From assembly GCF_016107575.1 (NCBI RefSeq), contig NZ_JABAST010000012.1:1-64000 (forward strand): a stretch of DNA of 64,000 bases. Reading direction: 5' to 3'. The DNA comes from Psychrobacter faecalis (lineage in GTDB: Bacteria; Pseudomonadota; Gammaproteobacteria; Pseudomonadales; Moraxellaceae). The notes below the pieces were generated by a model. The model did no database searches. It had not been told where the DNA came from and saw nothing but the letters and a program-made list of their open reading frames with translations. Below are positions 47,525-57,195 of this stretch, one piece after another (position 1 is the first letter of the stretch; each line of letters opens with the position of its first letter). Position numbers and translations under genes: made by a program.

Positions 47525-48915
47525 CCTGCACGCTCCCGAATCGTAGTGAGGTTGTCTTCAATAAGTAATTTACCATCGATATATACATCGCGTAGTAGGT
47601 TATCTGCAGCTGACGTTAAATTATCCGCTTTAATGGTATCTATGTTGCCTTTGCTATTTTTTATGAGTGCCAAACGGCCTCTTTTTGAGCGTTTTGAGCG
47701 ACTGGTGACAGGGTCTTTATAGATATCTTTCCATACACCATCGATAGAGATGGCACTGGCTTTCATCGCCCAGCTCATGGTATCGCGATTGACTTGCTGC
47801 AATAAGCCGCCGCCCATCCCAAAGGTGATATTGTCGGCGCTAAAGCCTGCGTTTAAGACCACATCGATGATTTTGCTTAAGCTTTGCGGGCTGATACCAT
47901 CGCCTTGGATAATGCGTACATAGTCGGGCAGCACTTTATAGCCTTTGCTATTGATGGTGGTGCCAAACTTTACCGCCAAACGCTCCAAGGCTTCGCGCAC
48001 CACTTTTGCCGGATCGCCGCTATCTGGACGGATAACCAAAGTTCCGCCCATATTTTTGACGTCGTCTTTTAGGCTACCGCCCCAAATATTATCAATGGCA
48101 TTCCATAAATCATAGCTGTCAGATACCACAGAAAAACTTTTACCAGCGCCGCCAAATTGTTCAATCATATTGGCAAAGGCGGCAGTTTCTCCGTCGCGAC
48201 CCCACGCCGTCATGGTGCTATGCTCAGCAGCAGGGATAGAAAAAGCAGCTATTTCTTTGTCCATGTGATACCAGCGGCTGGCGGCAACCAAGGCCGTCAT
48301 CGAGTCGGTACCAGCAAAGTTCACCAAATGCGCAAGACTACCAAGGGCGACAGATTCTTGACTAGACGCACCGCGCGAACCAAAATCATGCAAACGGAAA
48401 ATCAGCGACTCGGTATTGTCGGCAGATTTTTCTAGTGCCTGACGAATGATGCCTTTGCAATAGTGCGAGACGCTAGCGACGGTTGAGGGATACCAAATCG
48501 CACGCAGTAGCGCCGTTTCGATATAGCTTGGTAGCCAATAGAACTCAGGGTCAGTATTAATAATTTGGCAGACCACATTGGATGCTGGAACGACGCTGCC
48601 TTCAGGAATGGCTTCGATGCGCAGTGGCAGATAGCCGCCATACTTATCGACTAACAGCTCCCAACCGGCACGGTTAAAGGTTAAGCCATGGGCTTGAATG
48701 ACCGTTTCGGCTTCATCGATATCTTGATGGGTAATCGGCGTGCTAAGGTATTCTTTGATAAAGGCTTGCAAGCCAAAAAATACCACATCGTAGTCACCTT
48801 TACGCGCTTCGATATAGCTTGATAGATACTCGCTACCTTTTGGATATTGCACCCAATGGGAGGTTTTATAGCTGTCGCTATTTAAGATTAAATTGTTTAA
48901 ATTGCTGGTGTACAT
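47518..48915 (-). CDS. nadV: Nicotinamide phosphoribosyltransferase NadV
   Basis: Joins nicotinamide with PRPP to give NMN, the first step of the non-deamidating NAD salvage route. The 465-aa protein starts MYTSNLNNLILNSDSYKTSH and contains SSYIEARKG, FRLHDFGSRGASSQE, the loop SVVSDSYDLWN, IRPDSGDP and GMGGGLLQQVNRDT, all NAMPT signatures. The ATG at 48915 lies 8 nt after GAGGAG (a GTG one codon earlier also opens the frame). It is downstream of nadM, whose enzyme uses its product. Confidence 0.96.
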   Translation of the reverse strand: MYTSNLNNLILNSDSYKTSHWVQYPKGSEYLSSYIEARKGDYDVVFFGLQAFIKEYLSTPITHQDIDEAETVIQAHGLTFNRAGWELLVDKYGGYLPLRIEAIPEGSVVPASNVVCQIINTDPEFYWLPSYIETALLRAIWYPSTVASVSHYCKGIIRQALEKSADNTESLIFRLHDFGSRGASSQESVALGSLAHLVNFAGTDSMTALVAASRWYHMDKEIAAFSIPAAEHSTMTAWGRDGETAAFANMIEQFGGAGKSFSVVSDSYDLWNAIDNIWGGSLKDDVKNMGGTLVIRPDSGDPAKVVREALERLAVKFGTTINSKGYKVLPDYVRIIQGDGISPQSLSKIIDVVLNAGFSADNITFGMGGGLLQQVNRDTMSWAMKASAISIDGVWKDIYKDPVTSRSKRSKRGRLALIKNSKGNIDTIKADNLTSAADNLLRDVYIDGKLLIEDNLTTIRERAGW

Positions 48916-49044
48916 CACAGAACTCCTCTGCTTTGAGATGCCGCAGCTGTTTTTTAATAACCGCTGCGGCGGTGAGCCATTGCCGTCTATCGGCGCTGGC
49001 GTGAAAAAAGGTTAATAAAAATTGCACAGTCGCCTGATAAAAGC

Positions 49045-50109
49045 CTACAAACCAACCATTTTAGCGATAATCGCATAATGGTCTTCAAACATCATGGTGG
49101 CATCAAGCTCAGCGAGTGGCAGCCAAAACGCTTTGGCTGCATCGTCGCCACCTTTGACTTTTGGCAACCCTTTTGGGTCGTTTTTTAGCTGAAAATAAAA
49201 AGCTTGGGTAATCGTACGCCCACGCGCTGAGCGATACGGGTCGTCAAAGGTATGCTGACTATGACAAGAGCCGCGTAGCACCGGTTCAGGCACTTTTAAG
49301 CGCGTCTCTTCGCGTAGCTCGCGGATACAGGCATCAAAGAGTGTTTCTTTTGGATTCAAAAAACCACCCGGTAATGCCCATAGCCCGCGTCCTGGCATAC
49401 TGCGGCGTTCAACCAATAAAATATGCCCTGATTGTACGACGAGCGCATCAGCGGTCATAAAGGTCGGTGGATAAGGCGCAGATTCCCATTGTCTTTTATA
49501 TTTATCGACAAAATCGGCTTCTTCATGCAGGTTTTGATAAATATCGGTCTTTTTAAAGTCATTGAGGACGTTGCGGGTCGACTCAGGGGTGCGCTCAGGC
49601 GTTGGCGTGGCACCCATCAGGTAGCTGTCACGAATAGGGGTCGCGGATAAATTGTGATAATTGGGTACAGAAACCGACGCCCAATTTGGGAATAAGGATA
49701 AATAATAAGATGAGCTGTCTTTTGAATGACCAATCAGCCCAATATCAGCCTGTAAGTCGCCGGTGACGGATTTGACGCCCGTCTGCACATATTGCAGCCA
49801 ACGCGTGTCATTGTAGAGTGCATCGTCGAGGCCGACACAGTGAATTCGCGCCGCTTCTGCTGGCAAGTAGGTGTTCTTAATCATCGCCGCCCGTTCATCG
49901 ACACTAAATGGATTACGCAGACTGCGCGGCAGGTTGGCAGAACCGATCAGCATAATGACGTTATCGGCACGTTTTAATGCTTCATCGACCACTGCCTTAT
50001 GCCCGCAGTGAAACGGCTGGAAACGTCCAATAAATACCAAATAACGGTAGTCTTTACTGTTATTTTTATCCGAGCTTTTATCCGAACCTTGCTCTGCTGA
50101 TTCACTCAT
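49045..50109 (-). CDS. nadM: Bifunctional NMN adenylyltransferase/Nudix hydrolase
   Basis: About 354 aa. The N-terminal nucleotidyltransferase domain has YLVFIGRFQPFHCGHKAVVD (the GRFQPFHxGH motif) and ISxT-like NLSATPIRDSYL. It adenylates NMN to NAD. The C-terminal Nudix domain (about 215-345) has GGFLNPKETLFDACIREL with REETRL (Nudix box) and probably hydrolyses ADP-ribose. The frame opens at a TTG three codons up; AGGAG is best spaced for the ATG at 50109. It is the first gene of the salvage cluster, 129 bp before nadV. Confidence 0.94.
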   Translation of the reverse strand: MSESAEQGSDKSSDKNNSKDYRYLVFIGRFQPFHCGHKAVVDEALKRADNVIMLIGSANLPRSLRNPFSVDERAAMIKNTYLPAEAARIHCVGLDDALYNDTRWLQYVQTGVKSVTGDLQADIGLIGHSKDSSSYYLSLFPNWASVSVPNYHNLSATPIRDSYLMGATPTPERTPESTRNVLNDFKKTDIYQNLHEEADFVDKYKRQWESAPYPPTFMTADALVVQSGHILLVERRSMPGRGLWALPGGFLNPKETLFDACIRELREETRLKVPEPVLRGSCHSQHTFDDPYRSARGRTITQAFYFQLKNDPKGLPKVKGGDDAAKAFWLPLAELDATMMFEDHYAIIAKMVGL

Positions 50110-50306
50110 AACGGCCAACTCCTAACTTACTGCTATTAATTATCAATTTAAAATGTCTCAAAGAGGCTAATACTGACACAGCCTATATCTGGCTGACAAG
50201 TATAAAGATGTTTAGTGCCGTGACTTTATCGCTTTAACGAATTTTAGCGCTTGGTTTTTGCGCCATGAATGTTATTTTAAAGGATAATATTTTTATAGAT
50301 ATAAAA

Positions 50307-50356
50307 GCAAAAACCCTTCTAAAGGCTAGAAAGGTTAAGGTTAGAAAGGTTTTTGC
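50307..50356. terminator. Terminator downstream of gst
   Basis: GCAAAAACCcTTCTAA / TTAGAAAGGTTTTTGC with an 18-nt loop and one mismatch; it lies 24 bp past the gst stop on the minus strand and upstream of nadM. Confidence 0.75.
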
Positions 50357-50379
50357 AAACGCTCAAAGCATTAATAATA

Positions 50380-51015
50380 TCAAATCTCAAGTGTTTTGAT
50401 TTTTTCTAAGCCTTGCTGCTCAATGACGGCGGTCAAACCTTTATCTTCTTCAATACGTTTGACAAAGGTATCAAGGTTTTTATAGTCAGATAGATCGATC
50501 TCAAACTTTTTCGCCCACGTTAGGGTGATGTATAAGTAAATATCAGCCGTGGTTTTACTGCCTGTTAGATAATCAGTTTTACCGAGCTGCTCGTTGGGCA
50601 GTCTAAGCAAATGGGCGATTTTTTCTTTGGCCTTTTGTTTTAAGCTTTCTTGTGCTGCATCCCCTTCAACAAAGCCATCAGGGCCAAAGAGCGGGGCAAA
50701 GGCTTTATGCAGATCCGCATTCAAAAACCCTAGCCAATGCATCAGTTCACCTTTACCAGCTGGTGAGGTATCTGAACCAAATATATTGGCATCGGGATAG
50801 GCGGCATCGATATAGACTTGGGTGGCGATGTTTTGAGTAATGATAGTGTCGCCATCGACGATAGCTGGCACCGCGCCTTGCGGATTGATACGTAGATATT
50901 CTTCTGATTTGACCGAATCGTGATCTAAAAGCTTAAGCTCGTAATCTGTCCCCGTCCATTCGAGGGCAGTGTGCGGTACAACGGCGCAAGTTCCTGGTAT
51001 GACATATAACTGCAT
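50380..51015 (-). CDS. Glutathione S-transferase family protein
   Basis: A 211-aa cytosolic GST. The N-terminal thioredoxin-like domain has MQLYVIPGTCAVVPHTALEW and INPQGAVPAIVDGDTIITQN (the cis-Pro and Gln-Asn segment for glutathione). The helical C-terminal domain has YLTGSKTTADIYLYITLTW. AGGAG precedes the ATG. It is transcribed alone. The substrate is unknown. Confidence 0.9.
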   Translation of the reverse strand: MQLYVIPGTCAVVPHTALEWTGTDYELKLLDHDSVKSEEYLRINPQGAVPAIVDGDTIITQNIATQVYIDAAYPDANIFGSDTSPAGKGELMHWLGFLNADLHKAFAPLFGPDGFVEGDAAQESLKQKAKEKIAHLLRLPNEQLGKTDYLTGSKTTADIYLYITLTWAKKFEIDLSDYKNLDTFVKRIEEDKGLTAVIEQQGLEKIKTLEI

Positions 51016-51157
51016 AAACTACTCCTGTGGATTTATTATAGCGTTCAATCCAGTCTAAACAGCCAATCTGGCCAAGTCAGTTATGTTATGTGAAGTTAGT
51101 TTTAGGAGATGTAGTATTATGCTGTTTGCGTCATTTGACCTATTCTAATCTGCAAGT

Positions 51158-52147
51158 TTACCCTGCATGTTGCGCAATCCATGCCGCCACCGTTGGCCAA
51201 ATCTCTTTGGCAGCCGTACGACTGTTTAAAATGCGGCTATGGGTATAATCATCCAAGTCACCATGACTTCGCGCGTATTCACGAAAAACGTTAGCAGAGT
51301 TTTTGTTGAGCGAGCGATTAAAGTCGTTAAAAAGTGACAGGCAACCTCGAGTTGGCGAGATGAATTTATCACCCTTGGCGCTGATAGCATAAATGGGTAC
51401 GGTAATATTCGGCATATACTGCCGATAATCAAAAATCGCACTTTCAGGAGTATTTTGCTGGCGAGTGTGGCTATCAAAAGCACTTTTCTGAATACCATTC
51501 GCATTTATATCACTTTGTTTAATAAAACTGCTGTGGAAGTTTTTATGCAAATTCCACTCATACCATTGATTCATGGTGTGATGGTTTTCATTGATGGGTC
51601 CCAGTTTGAGTTTTCTGGCGGGTATATAGCCAAATAGACGGGTAAACATCTTGGCGGCGACTATTTTAAAATAGTTCTTCAGATTGACGATGGCGCCGTA
51701 CACTTGGCAAGCAAACATGCTGATGCTATTTATTTTATTGATATACTGCGGATTTTGAATGAGAAACATCGTTAAGCAAGCGCCGCCGCCACTATGGGTG
51801 ACGCAGTGTAAATTGCTGAGCTTTAATTCGTTAAATAAATAATCAAAAGTGGCGGCAAAATCATAGGTGGCGACAGTTTCGAAATTGAATTGGTCTGTGG
51901 GGTTTGAGCTTGCGCCATGAGCGCGCCATTCCATGATATAGCAATGATGTCCAAGCTCAGCTAAGTATTCGGCGATTCTTAAGCAGGTTTTTTTGTCCGA
52001 AAAAGTGCCGTGCGTTAAGAAGATATTTTGACCTTGATGCGCATTAACGATAGATAATTGATGGCTTTTTTCATTATCAAAAACTTCCCAAATAGCGATT
52101 TGTACGGCATCTTTGGTGGTCACAAAATTTAGATTCTCAGTCAACAT
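51158..52147 (-). CDS. Alpha/beta hydrolase with lipase-like nucleophile
   Basis: A 329-aa protein with IFLTHGTFSDKKTCLRIAEY, EWRAHGASSNP and the nucleophile elbow THSGGGACL (about 117). A late Asp (ISAKGDKFISP) and His (YARSHGDLDDYTH) can complete the triad. It has no clear signal peptide. The sequence is quite different from the hydrolase at 41197. GAGAGAG precedes the ATG. Function is unassigned. Confidence 0.82.
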   Translation of the reverse strand: MLTENLNFVTTKDAVQIAIWEVFDNEKSHQLSIVNAHQGQNIFLTHGTFSDKKTCLRIAEYLAELGHHCYIMEWRAHGASSNPTDQFNFETVATYDFAATFDYLFNELKLSNLHCVTHSGGGACLTMFLIQNPQYINKINSISMFACQVYGAIVNLKNYFKIVAAKMFTRLFGYIPARKLKLGPINENHHTMNQWYEWNLHKNFHSSFIKQSDINANGIQKSAFDSHTRQQNTPESAIFDYRQYMPNITVPIYAISAKGDKFISPTRGCLSLFNDFNRSLNKNSANVFREYARSHGDLDDYTHSRILNSRTAAKEIWPTVAAWIAQHAG

Positions 52148-52551
52148 ACTGCTCTCTCAAAATAGTTAAGATTCTGATATTTATTCTTTTAAAATTTTCA
52201 TAAGCTCTTTGGTGCATTCTACGCCCGCTAGACTTGATAAGTCTGCACACTGTCTTTATATACTATGAAGATAAAGGCAGCTTACTATAGGTAAGCCTTA
52301 TTAAAAATAGCCATCGCTTAAAACCTCAGCGCTTAAAAATCGCTACTGCCAATTCACACTAGTGCGGTCGGAATTATGCGTTAAGTGCGCTATAATAGAC
52401 ATCATAAAGAGCTATAAAGAAATTTTCATCACGGTCAAAGCATTAAAACGATAAGCCAAAATGATGGTAATTTCATTAGTCCCAACCTCACATAGACGAC
52501 ACAGTAGACGTGGCCAATATAACGCTTGTGTCATAACACATAGGAAGCATT
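52148..52551. other. Divergent intergenic region upstream of nfuA
   Basis: About 400 bp. Apart from a CTATAATAG -10-like match at 52391-52396 with no good -35, I see nothing. No obvious IscR or Fur operator can be supported. Confidence 0.35.
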
Positions 52552-53235
52552 ATGAGTGAACACAATCCAACTGATACTCAAGTAAACCCTGCTGCCGATT
52601 ACGAGTCAGCGTTAGATACTGAGCAAACCGAAGCTAAAAGTAACATCACCATCACTGAAGCGGCGCAAGGGTATTTGGCAGATTTATTAGCGAAGCAAGA
52701 TACCGATGGTATCGGCGTGCGTATTTTCGTCGAGCATCCAGGCACACCGCGTGCCGAATGCTGCATGGCGTACAATCAGCCAGGCGAAGAAGACAGCGCT
52801 GATTTAAAATTGACTTATGATGATTTTTCGGCCTTTATTGAAGCGGCATCGGTGCCTTATTTAGAAGATGCGGTGATTGATTATAATAAAGACCGTTTTG
52901 GTGGGCAGTTGACGTTCCGTGCGCCAAACTCAAAAGTGCCAAAAGTTGGTGCTGATGCCAGTGTCGAAGAACGTATCAACTATGTCTTACAGTCTGAAAT
53001 TAACCCAAGTTTGGCCGCTCACGGCGGTGATGTCCAGTTGCTTGAATTGATTGATGAAGAAGGCGTTGGTTTGACCGCGATACTAAAATTCGGTGGTGGT
53101 TGCCAAGGCTGTTCAGCGGTTGATATGACCTTACGTCAAGGCGTCGAAGTACAGCTAAAACAGCAAATTCCCGAGCTGACCCAAGTCATCGATGAAACCG
53201 ACCACACGCGTACAGAAAACGCTTACTATAAATAG
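52552..53235 (+). CDS. nfuA: Fe-S biogenesis protein NfuA
   Basis: A 227-aa scaffold/carrier for 4Fe-4S clusters. The N-terminal degenerate A-type domain (about 32-125) lacks the usual Cys set; the C-terminal Nfu domain has the cluster-binding CQGC (C184, C187) in [15 protein letters not shown]. The N-terminal ~30 residues are an acidic Asp/Glu/Thr tail not found in E. coli NfuA. AGGAAGC precedes the ATG. It is monocistronic and ended by a hairpin. Confidence 0.95.
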   Translation: MSEHNPTDTQVNPAADYESALDTEQTEAKSNITITEAAQGYLADLLAKQDTDGIGVRIFVEHPGTPRAECCMAYNQPGEEDSADLKLTYDDFSAFIEAASVPYLEDAVIDYNKDRFGGQLTFRAPNSKVPKVGADASVEERINYVLQSEINPSLAAHGGDVQLLELIDEEGVGLTAILKFGGGCQGCSAVDMTLRQGVEVQLKQQIPELTQVIDETDHTRTENAYYK

Positions 53236-53365
53236 AAAATGACAAGTCGTTATAAAAATAGCGCCGATATCACCTAGGAATATGCTTATTAGTTTCTTTG
53301 CTTATAAATATTACTTATGAATGTTTGTTATTAAGAGATGAAAAATTTGCTATTCTTTTAATAAA

Positions 53366-53397
53366 GAAGCTGGGTTATGATTAACTCAGCTTTTTTT
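53366..53397 (+). terminator. Terminator after nfuA
   Basis: AGCTGgGTTA-TGAT-TAACtCAGCT followed by a seven-T run. It lies about 130 bp past the stop. Confidence 0.8.
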
Positions 53398-53493
53398 ATG
53401 ACTTTTTGTTATAACCAATTTTGATAAATGAAATATGGGTTTAATAACCTAACAATACCCTCTAAATATCCCATAAAATTTTAGGAGCACCTG

Positions 53494-54798
53494 ATGAGTG
53501 ACGGACAACCAGCTAAGCAGAATACCCAGCGCCTTGAAACCTTAGCTATTCACGCTGGCTATAGCGTCGAGCCAACCACCAAAGCGGTCGCCGTGCCTAT
53601 TTATCATACCAGCTCGTATGCCTTTGATAATACCCAGCATGGCGCCGATTTATTTGATTTAAAGGTTGCTGGCAATATTTACACCCGTATCATGAATCCG
53701 ACGACGGCGGTGTTAGAGGAGCGCGTTGCCGCACTTGAAGGCGGTATTGGGGCGCTAGCGGTTGCCTCAGGTATGGCGGCTATCACTTATGCGATTCAAA
53801 CCATTTGTGAAGCAGGTGATAATATCGTCGCCGTATCAACGCTATACGGCGGCACTTATAATCTATTTGCCCATGCTTTGCCGCGCCAAGGTATCGAAGT
53901 CCGTTTTTTTGACCATAAAAACCCAGAAGCAATATGTGATTTAATCGATGATAAAACCAAGATGGTCTTTGCCGAAAGTATTGGTAATCCATTGGGTAAT
54001 ATCGTCGATATCCAAGCACTGAGTGACATCGCCCATGAATATGGCGTACCAGTGGTGATTGATAGTACGGTTGCGACGCCGGCGCTGTGCCGTCCATTTG
54101 AGTTTGGCGCTGATATCGTCATTCATTCATTGACCAAATACATGAGCGGTACGGGCACCTCAATTGGTGGCGCGATTGTTGATAGCGGAACTTTCCCTTG
54201 GGGCGATTATCCTGAGCGCTTCCCATTATTAAACACCCCAGATGAAAGCTATCACGGCGTAAACTTTGTCAAAGACGTCGGCGCAGCGGCCTTTATCGCT
54301 CGTGCTCGCGTGGCGCCTTTACGTAATACTGGCGCAGCAATTAGCCCACTCAATGCTTTTGGTATCATGCAAGGGATGGAGACATTGAGCTTGCGTATGG
54401 AGCGTCATGTGCAAAACGCGCAAGCGGTTGCTGAATATCTACGCGACCATGACAAAGTTGCTTGGGTAAAATATGCTGGTCTACCTGACCATCCTGAGCA
54501 TGAGCTTGCGCAAAAATACATGAAGGGCACGCCATCTGCTATTTTAACCTTTGGGGTAAAAGGTGGCCTCGAAGCAGGCGCGCGCTTTATTGATGCGCTG
54601 CAACTGATTACGCGCTTGGTCAATATCGGTGATGCTAAGTCGCTCGCTTGTCATCCAGCCACAACCACTCATCGTCAGCTTAACGAGCAAGAGCTAGAAA
54701 ATGCCGGCGTCAGTGCGGATATGGTTCGTTTATCGATTGGTATTGAGCACATCGAAGATATTAAGGCCGACTTAGAGCAAGCATTGGCTACGGCTTAG
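53494..54798 (+). CDS. metY: O-acetylhomoserine sulfhydrylase/aminocarboxypropyltransferase
   Basis: PLP-dependent enzyme that makes homocysteine from O-acetylhomoserine and sulfide. The 434-aa protein has the PLP lysine in HSLTKYMSGTG (K215), SGMAAITYAI, the YTRIMNPTTAVLE phosphate-binding region, DSTVATP and a C-terminal NIGDAKSLACHPATTTH. The length fits MetY rather than the shorter MetB/MetC. AGGAGC precedes the ATG. It is single-gene, followed by a terminator. Confidence 0.94.
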   Translation: MSDGQPAKQNTQRLETLAIHAGYSVEPTTKAVAVPIYHTSSYAFDNTQHGADLFDLKVAGNIYTRIMNPTTAVLEERVAALEGGIGALAVASGMAAITYAIQTICEAGDNIVAVSTLYGGTYNLFAHALPRQGIEVRFFDHKNPEAICDLIDDKTKMVFAESIGNPLGNIVDIQALSDIAHEYGVPVVIDSTVATPALCRPFEFGADIVIHSLTKYMSGTGTSIGGAIVDSGTFPWGDYPERFPLLNTPDESYHGVNFVKDVGAAAFIARARVAPLRNTGAAISPLNAFGIMQGMETLSLRMERHVQNAQAVAEYLRDHDKVAWVKYAGLPDHPEHELAQKYMKGTPSAILTFGVKGGLEAGARFIDALQLITRLVNIGDAKSLACHPATTTHRQLNEQELENAGVSADMVRLSIGIEHIEDIKADLEQALATA

Positions 54799-54824
54799 TC
54801 AAATATAAGATATTGCATACAGAG

Positions 54825-54854
54825 AAAGCCCATATTGATTTGAGATGGGCTTTT
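54825..54854 (+). terminator. Terminator after metY
   Basis: AAAGCCCAT / ATGGGCTTTT with an 11-nt loop, 27 bp after the stop. Confidence 0.8.
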
Positions 54855-54913
54855 GCTTATTAGATGCTAAAGTTTTGTAGGCAATCCTAAATAAAAGCGC
54901 GAAAATATTATAA

Positions 54914-54995
54914 AGTGCTACTGGTGCAAATTTTCCTTGCTTGCTGTGCGACTTCGTCGCTCCAGAGGCTGCGCAAAATTTATCCCAGCAGCACT
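54914..54995 (+). repeat. Palindromic element related to the MITE-like copies (copy C, diverged)
   Basis: An ~82-bp inverted repeat, AGTGCTACTGGTGC-AAATTTT ... AAAATTTATCCCAGCAGCACT. Its core, CTTGCTTGCTGTGC and CCAGAGGCT, matches copies A and B, but the terminal palindrome and middle differ. It is likely a diverged or chimeric relative. It is placed after metY. Confidence 0.65.
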
Positions 54996-55082
54996 ATCTT
55001 TTATTAGAGGTAAACTAGAAACGCCATCTCAGACACTTAGAAACTTAGATTTTAGCGCTTTAGTAATCAAATAATCCAGCCA

Positions 55083-56102
55083 CTAAACCGTTAAAACGCG
55101 GCGCGAGATATCTTGATACTCTTTTGATGCGAGGCGTGGACCAAACTGCTGAATCACTTGGGCGGCGATTTCGCTAGCAAGTTGTCCGCATTCTGGCAAG
55201 CTATAATGCTGCGATAAAGCATATAAAAACGCCCCAGAATAGTTATCGCCGGCACCATTGGTATCAATAACATTTACAACAGCTGGCGTAGGAACCTCAA
55301 AAATTTCAATCTCTGACTCATCATTTGGCTTATGAGCGATGATAGCGCCATTGGGTCCATCGGTAACGACTGCTGTCTGACAATGCTCAAGTAAGGCTCG
55401 CGCCGCCGACTTATGCTGTTTTTTATCGGTGAATAATTTGGCTTCTTCACTATTACAAAATATCACCGCGACTTTATTGCCGAGCATATTAAGCAGGCCT
55501 TCTTTGGCAAACTTTACCACGGCAGGATCAGCAAAGCTGACGGCAATTTTGGCGCCATTGATACCAGCTTGTTGGCGTAGTTTGGTCATCGCAGGCTGGA
55601 TACCTTCGGACATCGCCAAATAACCTTCTAAATATAACCAGCCAGCTTGGGTTAATGCTCCAAAGTCAACGTTATTAGCCGTAATATCGCTTGAGGTGCC
55701 AAGGAATGTTTGCATGGTACGCTCACCATCTTCGGTCACTGCTACCACGCATGAGCCAGTCACGCCGCCTGCATGGATGGATTGCGGGGAGGTGGCAACG
55801 CCCGCTTCATGCAAGTCTTTTAGGTAAAACTCGCCTTGCTTGTCATCACCGACGCGGCAAGCATAAAAAGGTTTACCGCCTAAGCTTGCAAAGGCATACA
55901 TTGCATTGGCCGCTGAGCCGCCGCCTGCTTGTTTTGATGGCGCAATGTCGGCCAGTTTAAAATACGCCAATAACTGCTGCTGCTCTTCGAGTCCTGCAAG
56001 CGTCATATTGCCTTTGGTCAGGTCGGTTTCTTCTAGCGCTGCATCCGACAGCAGGTATTCGTGGTCAACCAAGGCATTACCTATTGCCATCACATCGTAC
56101 AT
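55083..56102 (-). CDS. PfkB-family kinase, adenosine kinase-like
   Basis: A 339-aa sugar/nucleoside kinase. It has AIGNALVDHEYLL, the PfkB signature 1 region with GGGSAANAMYAFASLGG (about 61-77) and signature 2 with DTNGAGDNYSGAF (about 281-293), where the Asp is the catalytic base. The overall sequence fits adenosine/inosine kinase-like proteins better than ribokinase, but the substrate is inferred. GAGGAG lies about 9 nt before the ATG. Its leader contains the 15-bp repeats at 56122-56211. Confidence 0.85.
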   Translation of the reverse strand: MYDVMAIGNALVDHEYLLSDAALEETDLTKGNMTLAGLEEQQQLLAYFKLADIAPSKQAGGGSAANAMYAFASLGGKPFYACRVGDDKQGEFYLKDLHEAGVATSPQSIHAGGVTGSCVVAVTEDGERTMQTFLGTSSDITANNVDFGALTQAGWLYLEGYLAMSEGIQPAMTKLRQQAGINGAKIAVSFADPAVVKFAKEGLLNMLGNKVAVIFCNSEEAKLFTDKKQHKSAARALLEHCQTAVVTDGPNGAIIAHKPNDESEIEIFEVPTPAVVNVIDTNGAGDNYSGAFLYALSQHYSLPECGQLASEIAAQVIQQFGPRLASKEYQDISRRVLTV

Positions 56103-56121
56103 ACTGTTTCTCTCCTCAATG

Positions 56122-56211
56122 AATTTACCAGTACTTAATTTACTGACATTTAATTTATCAATACTTAATTTATCAATACTTAATTTGCTGTTACTTAATC
56201 TATGGCTGCTT
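56122..56211 (-). repeat. Six 15-bp imperfect tandem repeats in the kinase leader
   Basis: Six units of 15 bp, for example AATTTATCAATACTT (56152 and 56167, identical) with variants AATTTACCAGTACTT and AATTTGCTGTTACTT. The array lies 20 bp before the kinase ATG and immediately after the rsmI 3' end. In-frame stops and variants argue against it being coding. Confidence 0.9.
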
Positions 56212-56235
56212 CGCTTAATTTTTTATAACCACAAA

Positions 56236-57195
56236 CTATGCTGTTTGTAGTTCAAGCAGGCGCTGATAAAGTGCGTTCTTTTTGACGCCTGTGATATCAG
56301 CGGCCAAGGCAGCGGCTTTTTTAACCGATAAATCCTCTAATAAACGCTGTAATAATTTATCGTGGATACTGATATCATCATCGTCCTGCGCCATATTTAC
56401 CCCAGCGACGACCACGACGATTTCACCGCGTTGCTGATTGTCATCAGCTTTGACAAATTCGACCAATTCGCCAAGCGTGCTTTTATGCACGGTCTCAAAG
56501 GTTTTGGTCAATTCACGGCAAAACGTCACTTCGCGCTCTGCACCAAAAATAGCTGCCATATCTTCTAAGCTAGCAACAATACGGTGCGGCGCTTCATAAA
56601 ATATCAAAGTTTCGGTACGTGAATTGAGAGTCGTTAATTGTTTTTGGCGACCGTGGGTTTTGGCTGGTAAAAAACCAATAAAGCTAAAACGGTCTGAGGG
56701 CAATCCTGCAACCGATAGCGCAGCAATAGCAGCAGAAGCACCAATAATAGGAGAGACGCGAACACCAGCAGCATGAGCGGCTTGTACCAATTGATAACCG
56801 GGATCGCTAATCAGCGGCGTGCCAGCATCACTAATCAAGGCAACCGAATGACCTTGCTGAATCATCTCAATAATTTTGGGGGTTTGAATGGCGCTATTAT
56901 GTTCATGATACGCCCAAAGCTTATGATGACCTTTTTGTTTAGCAGCGCCATCAGACTCGTTTTCGGCAGCATTTTTATTATGGTAACCCGTTCCTTCTTC
57001 GCTATCTTCAACCTTATTGCCTTTGGTATTAATACCAAAATGTGATAAAAGTTTGCCTGAGGTGCGTGTATCTTCACAGGCGATGATGGCAACTTGCTTT
57101 AAAACGTCAATTGCGTGCGGTGTCATGTCGCTTAAATTACCAATCGGCGTGGCAACGATATAGAGACAAGCTGGCATCGCGGTAGGGCTAGACAT
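56236..57195 (-). CDS. rsmI: 16S rRNA (cytidine(1402)-2'-O)-methyltransferase RsmI
   Basis: SAM-dependent methyltransferase that makes the 2'-O-methyl of C1402. The 319-aa protein has the N-terminal LYIVATPIGNLSDMTPHAIDVL, ACEDTRTSGKLLSHF, ALISDAGTPLISDPGYQLV and GIGASAAIAALSVAGLPSDRFSFIG-type features (positions ~12-150). It is ~35 residues longer than E. coli RsmI because of a Glu/Asn/Lys insert (about 58-92, NTKGNKVEDSEEG). GAGG precedes the ATG. Divergent from yraN. Confidence 0.94.
   Translation of the reverse strand: MSSPTAMPACLYIVATPIGNLSDMTPHAIDVLKQVAIIACEDTRTSGKLLSHFGINTKGNKVEDSEEGTGYHNKNAAENESDGAAKQKGHHKLWAYHEHNSAIQTPKIIEMIQQGHSVALISDAGTPLISDPGYQLVQAAHAAGVRVSPIIGASAAIAALSVAGLPSDRFSFIGFLPAKTHGRQKQLTTLNSRTETLIFYEAPHRIVASLEDMAAIFGAEREVTFCRELTKTFETVHKSTLGELVEFVKADDNQQRGEIVVVVAGVNMAQDDDDISIHDKLLQRLLEDLSVKKAAALAADITGVKKNALYQRLLELQTA

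Noticed and set aside
56122-56211. 15-bp repeats as a coding extension of the kinase (a pentapeptide repeat).
   Set aside because: A strong GAGGAG lies between the repeats and the ATG, and the repeats vary in ways that give stops in reading frames.
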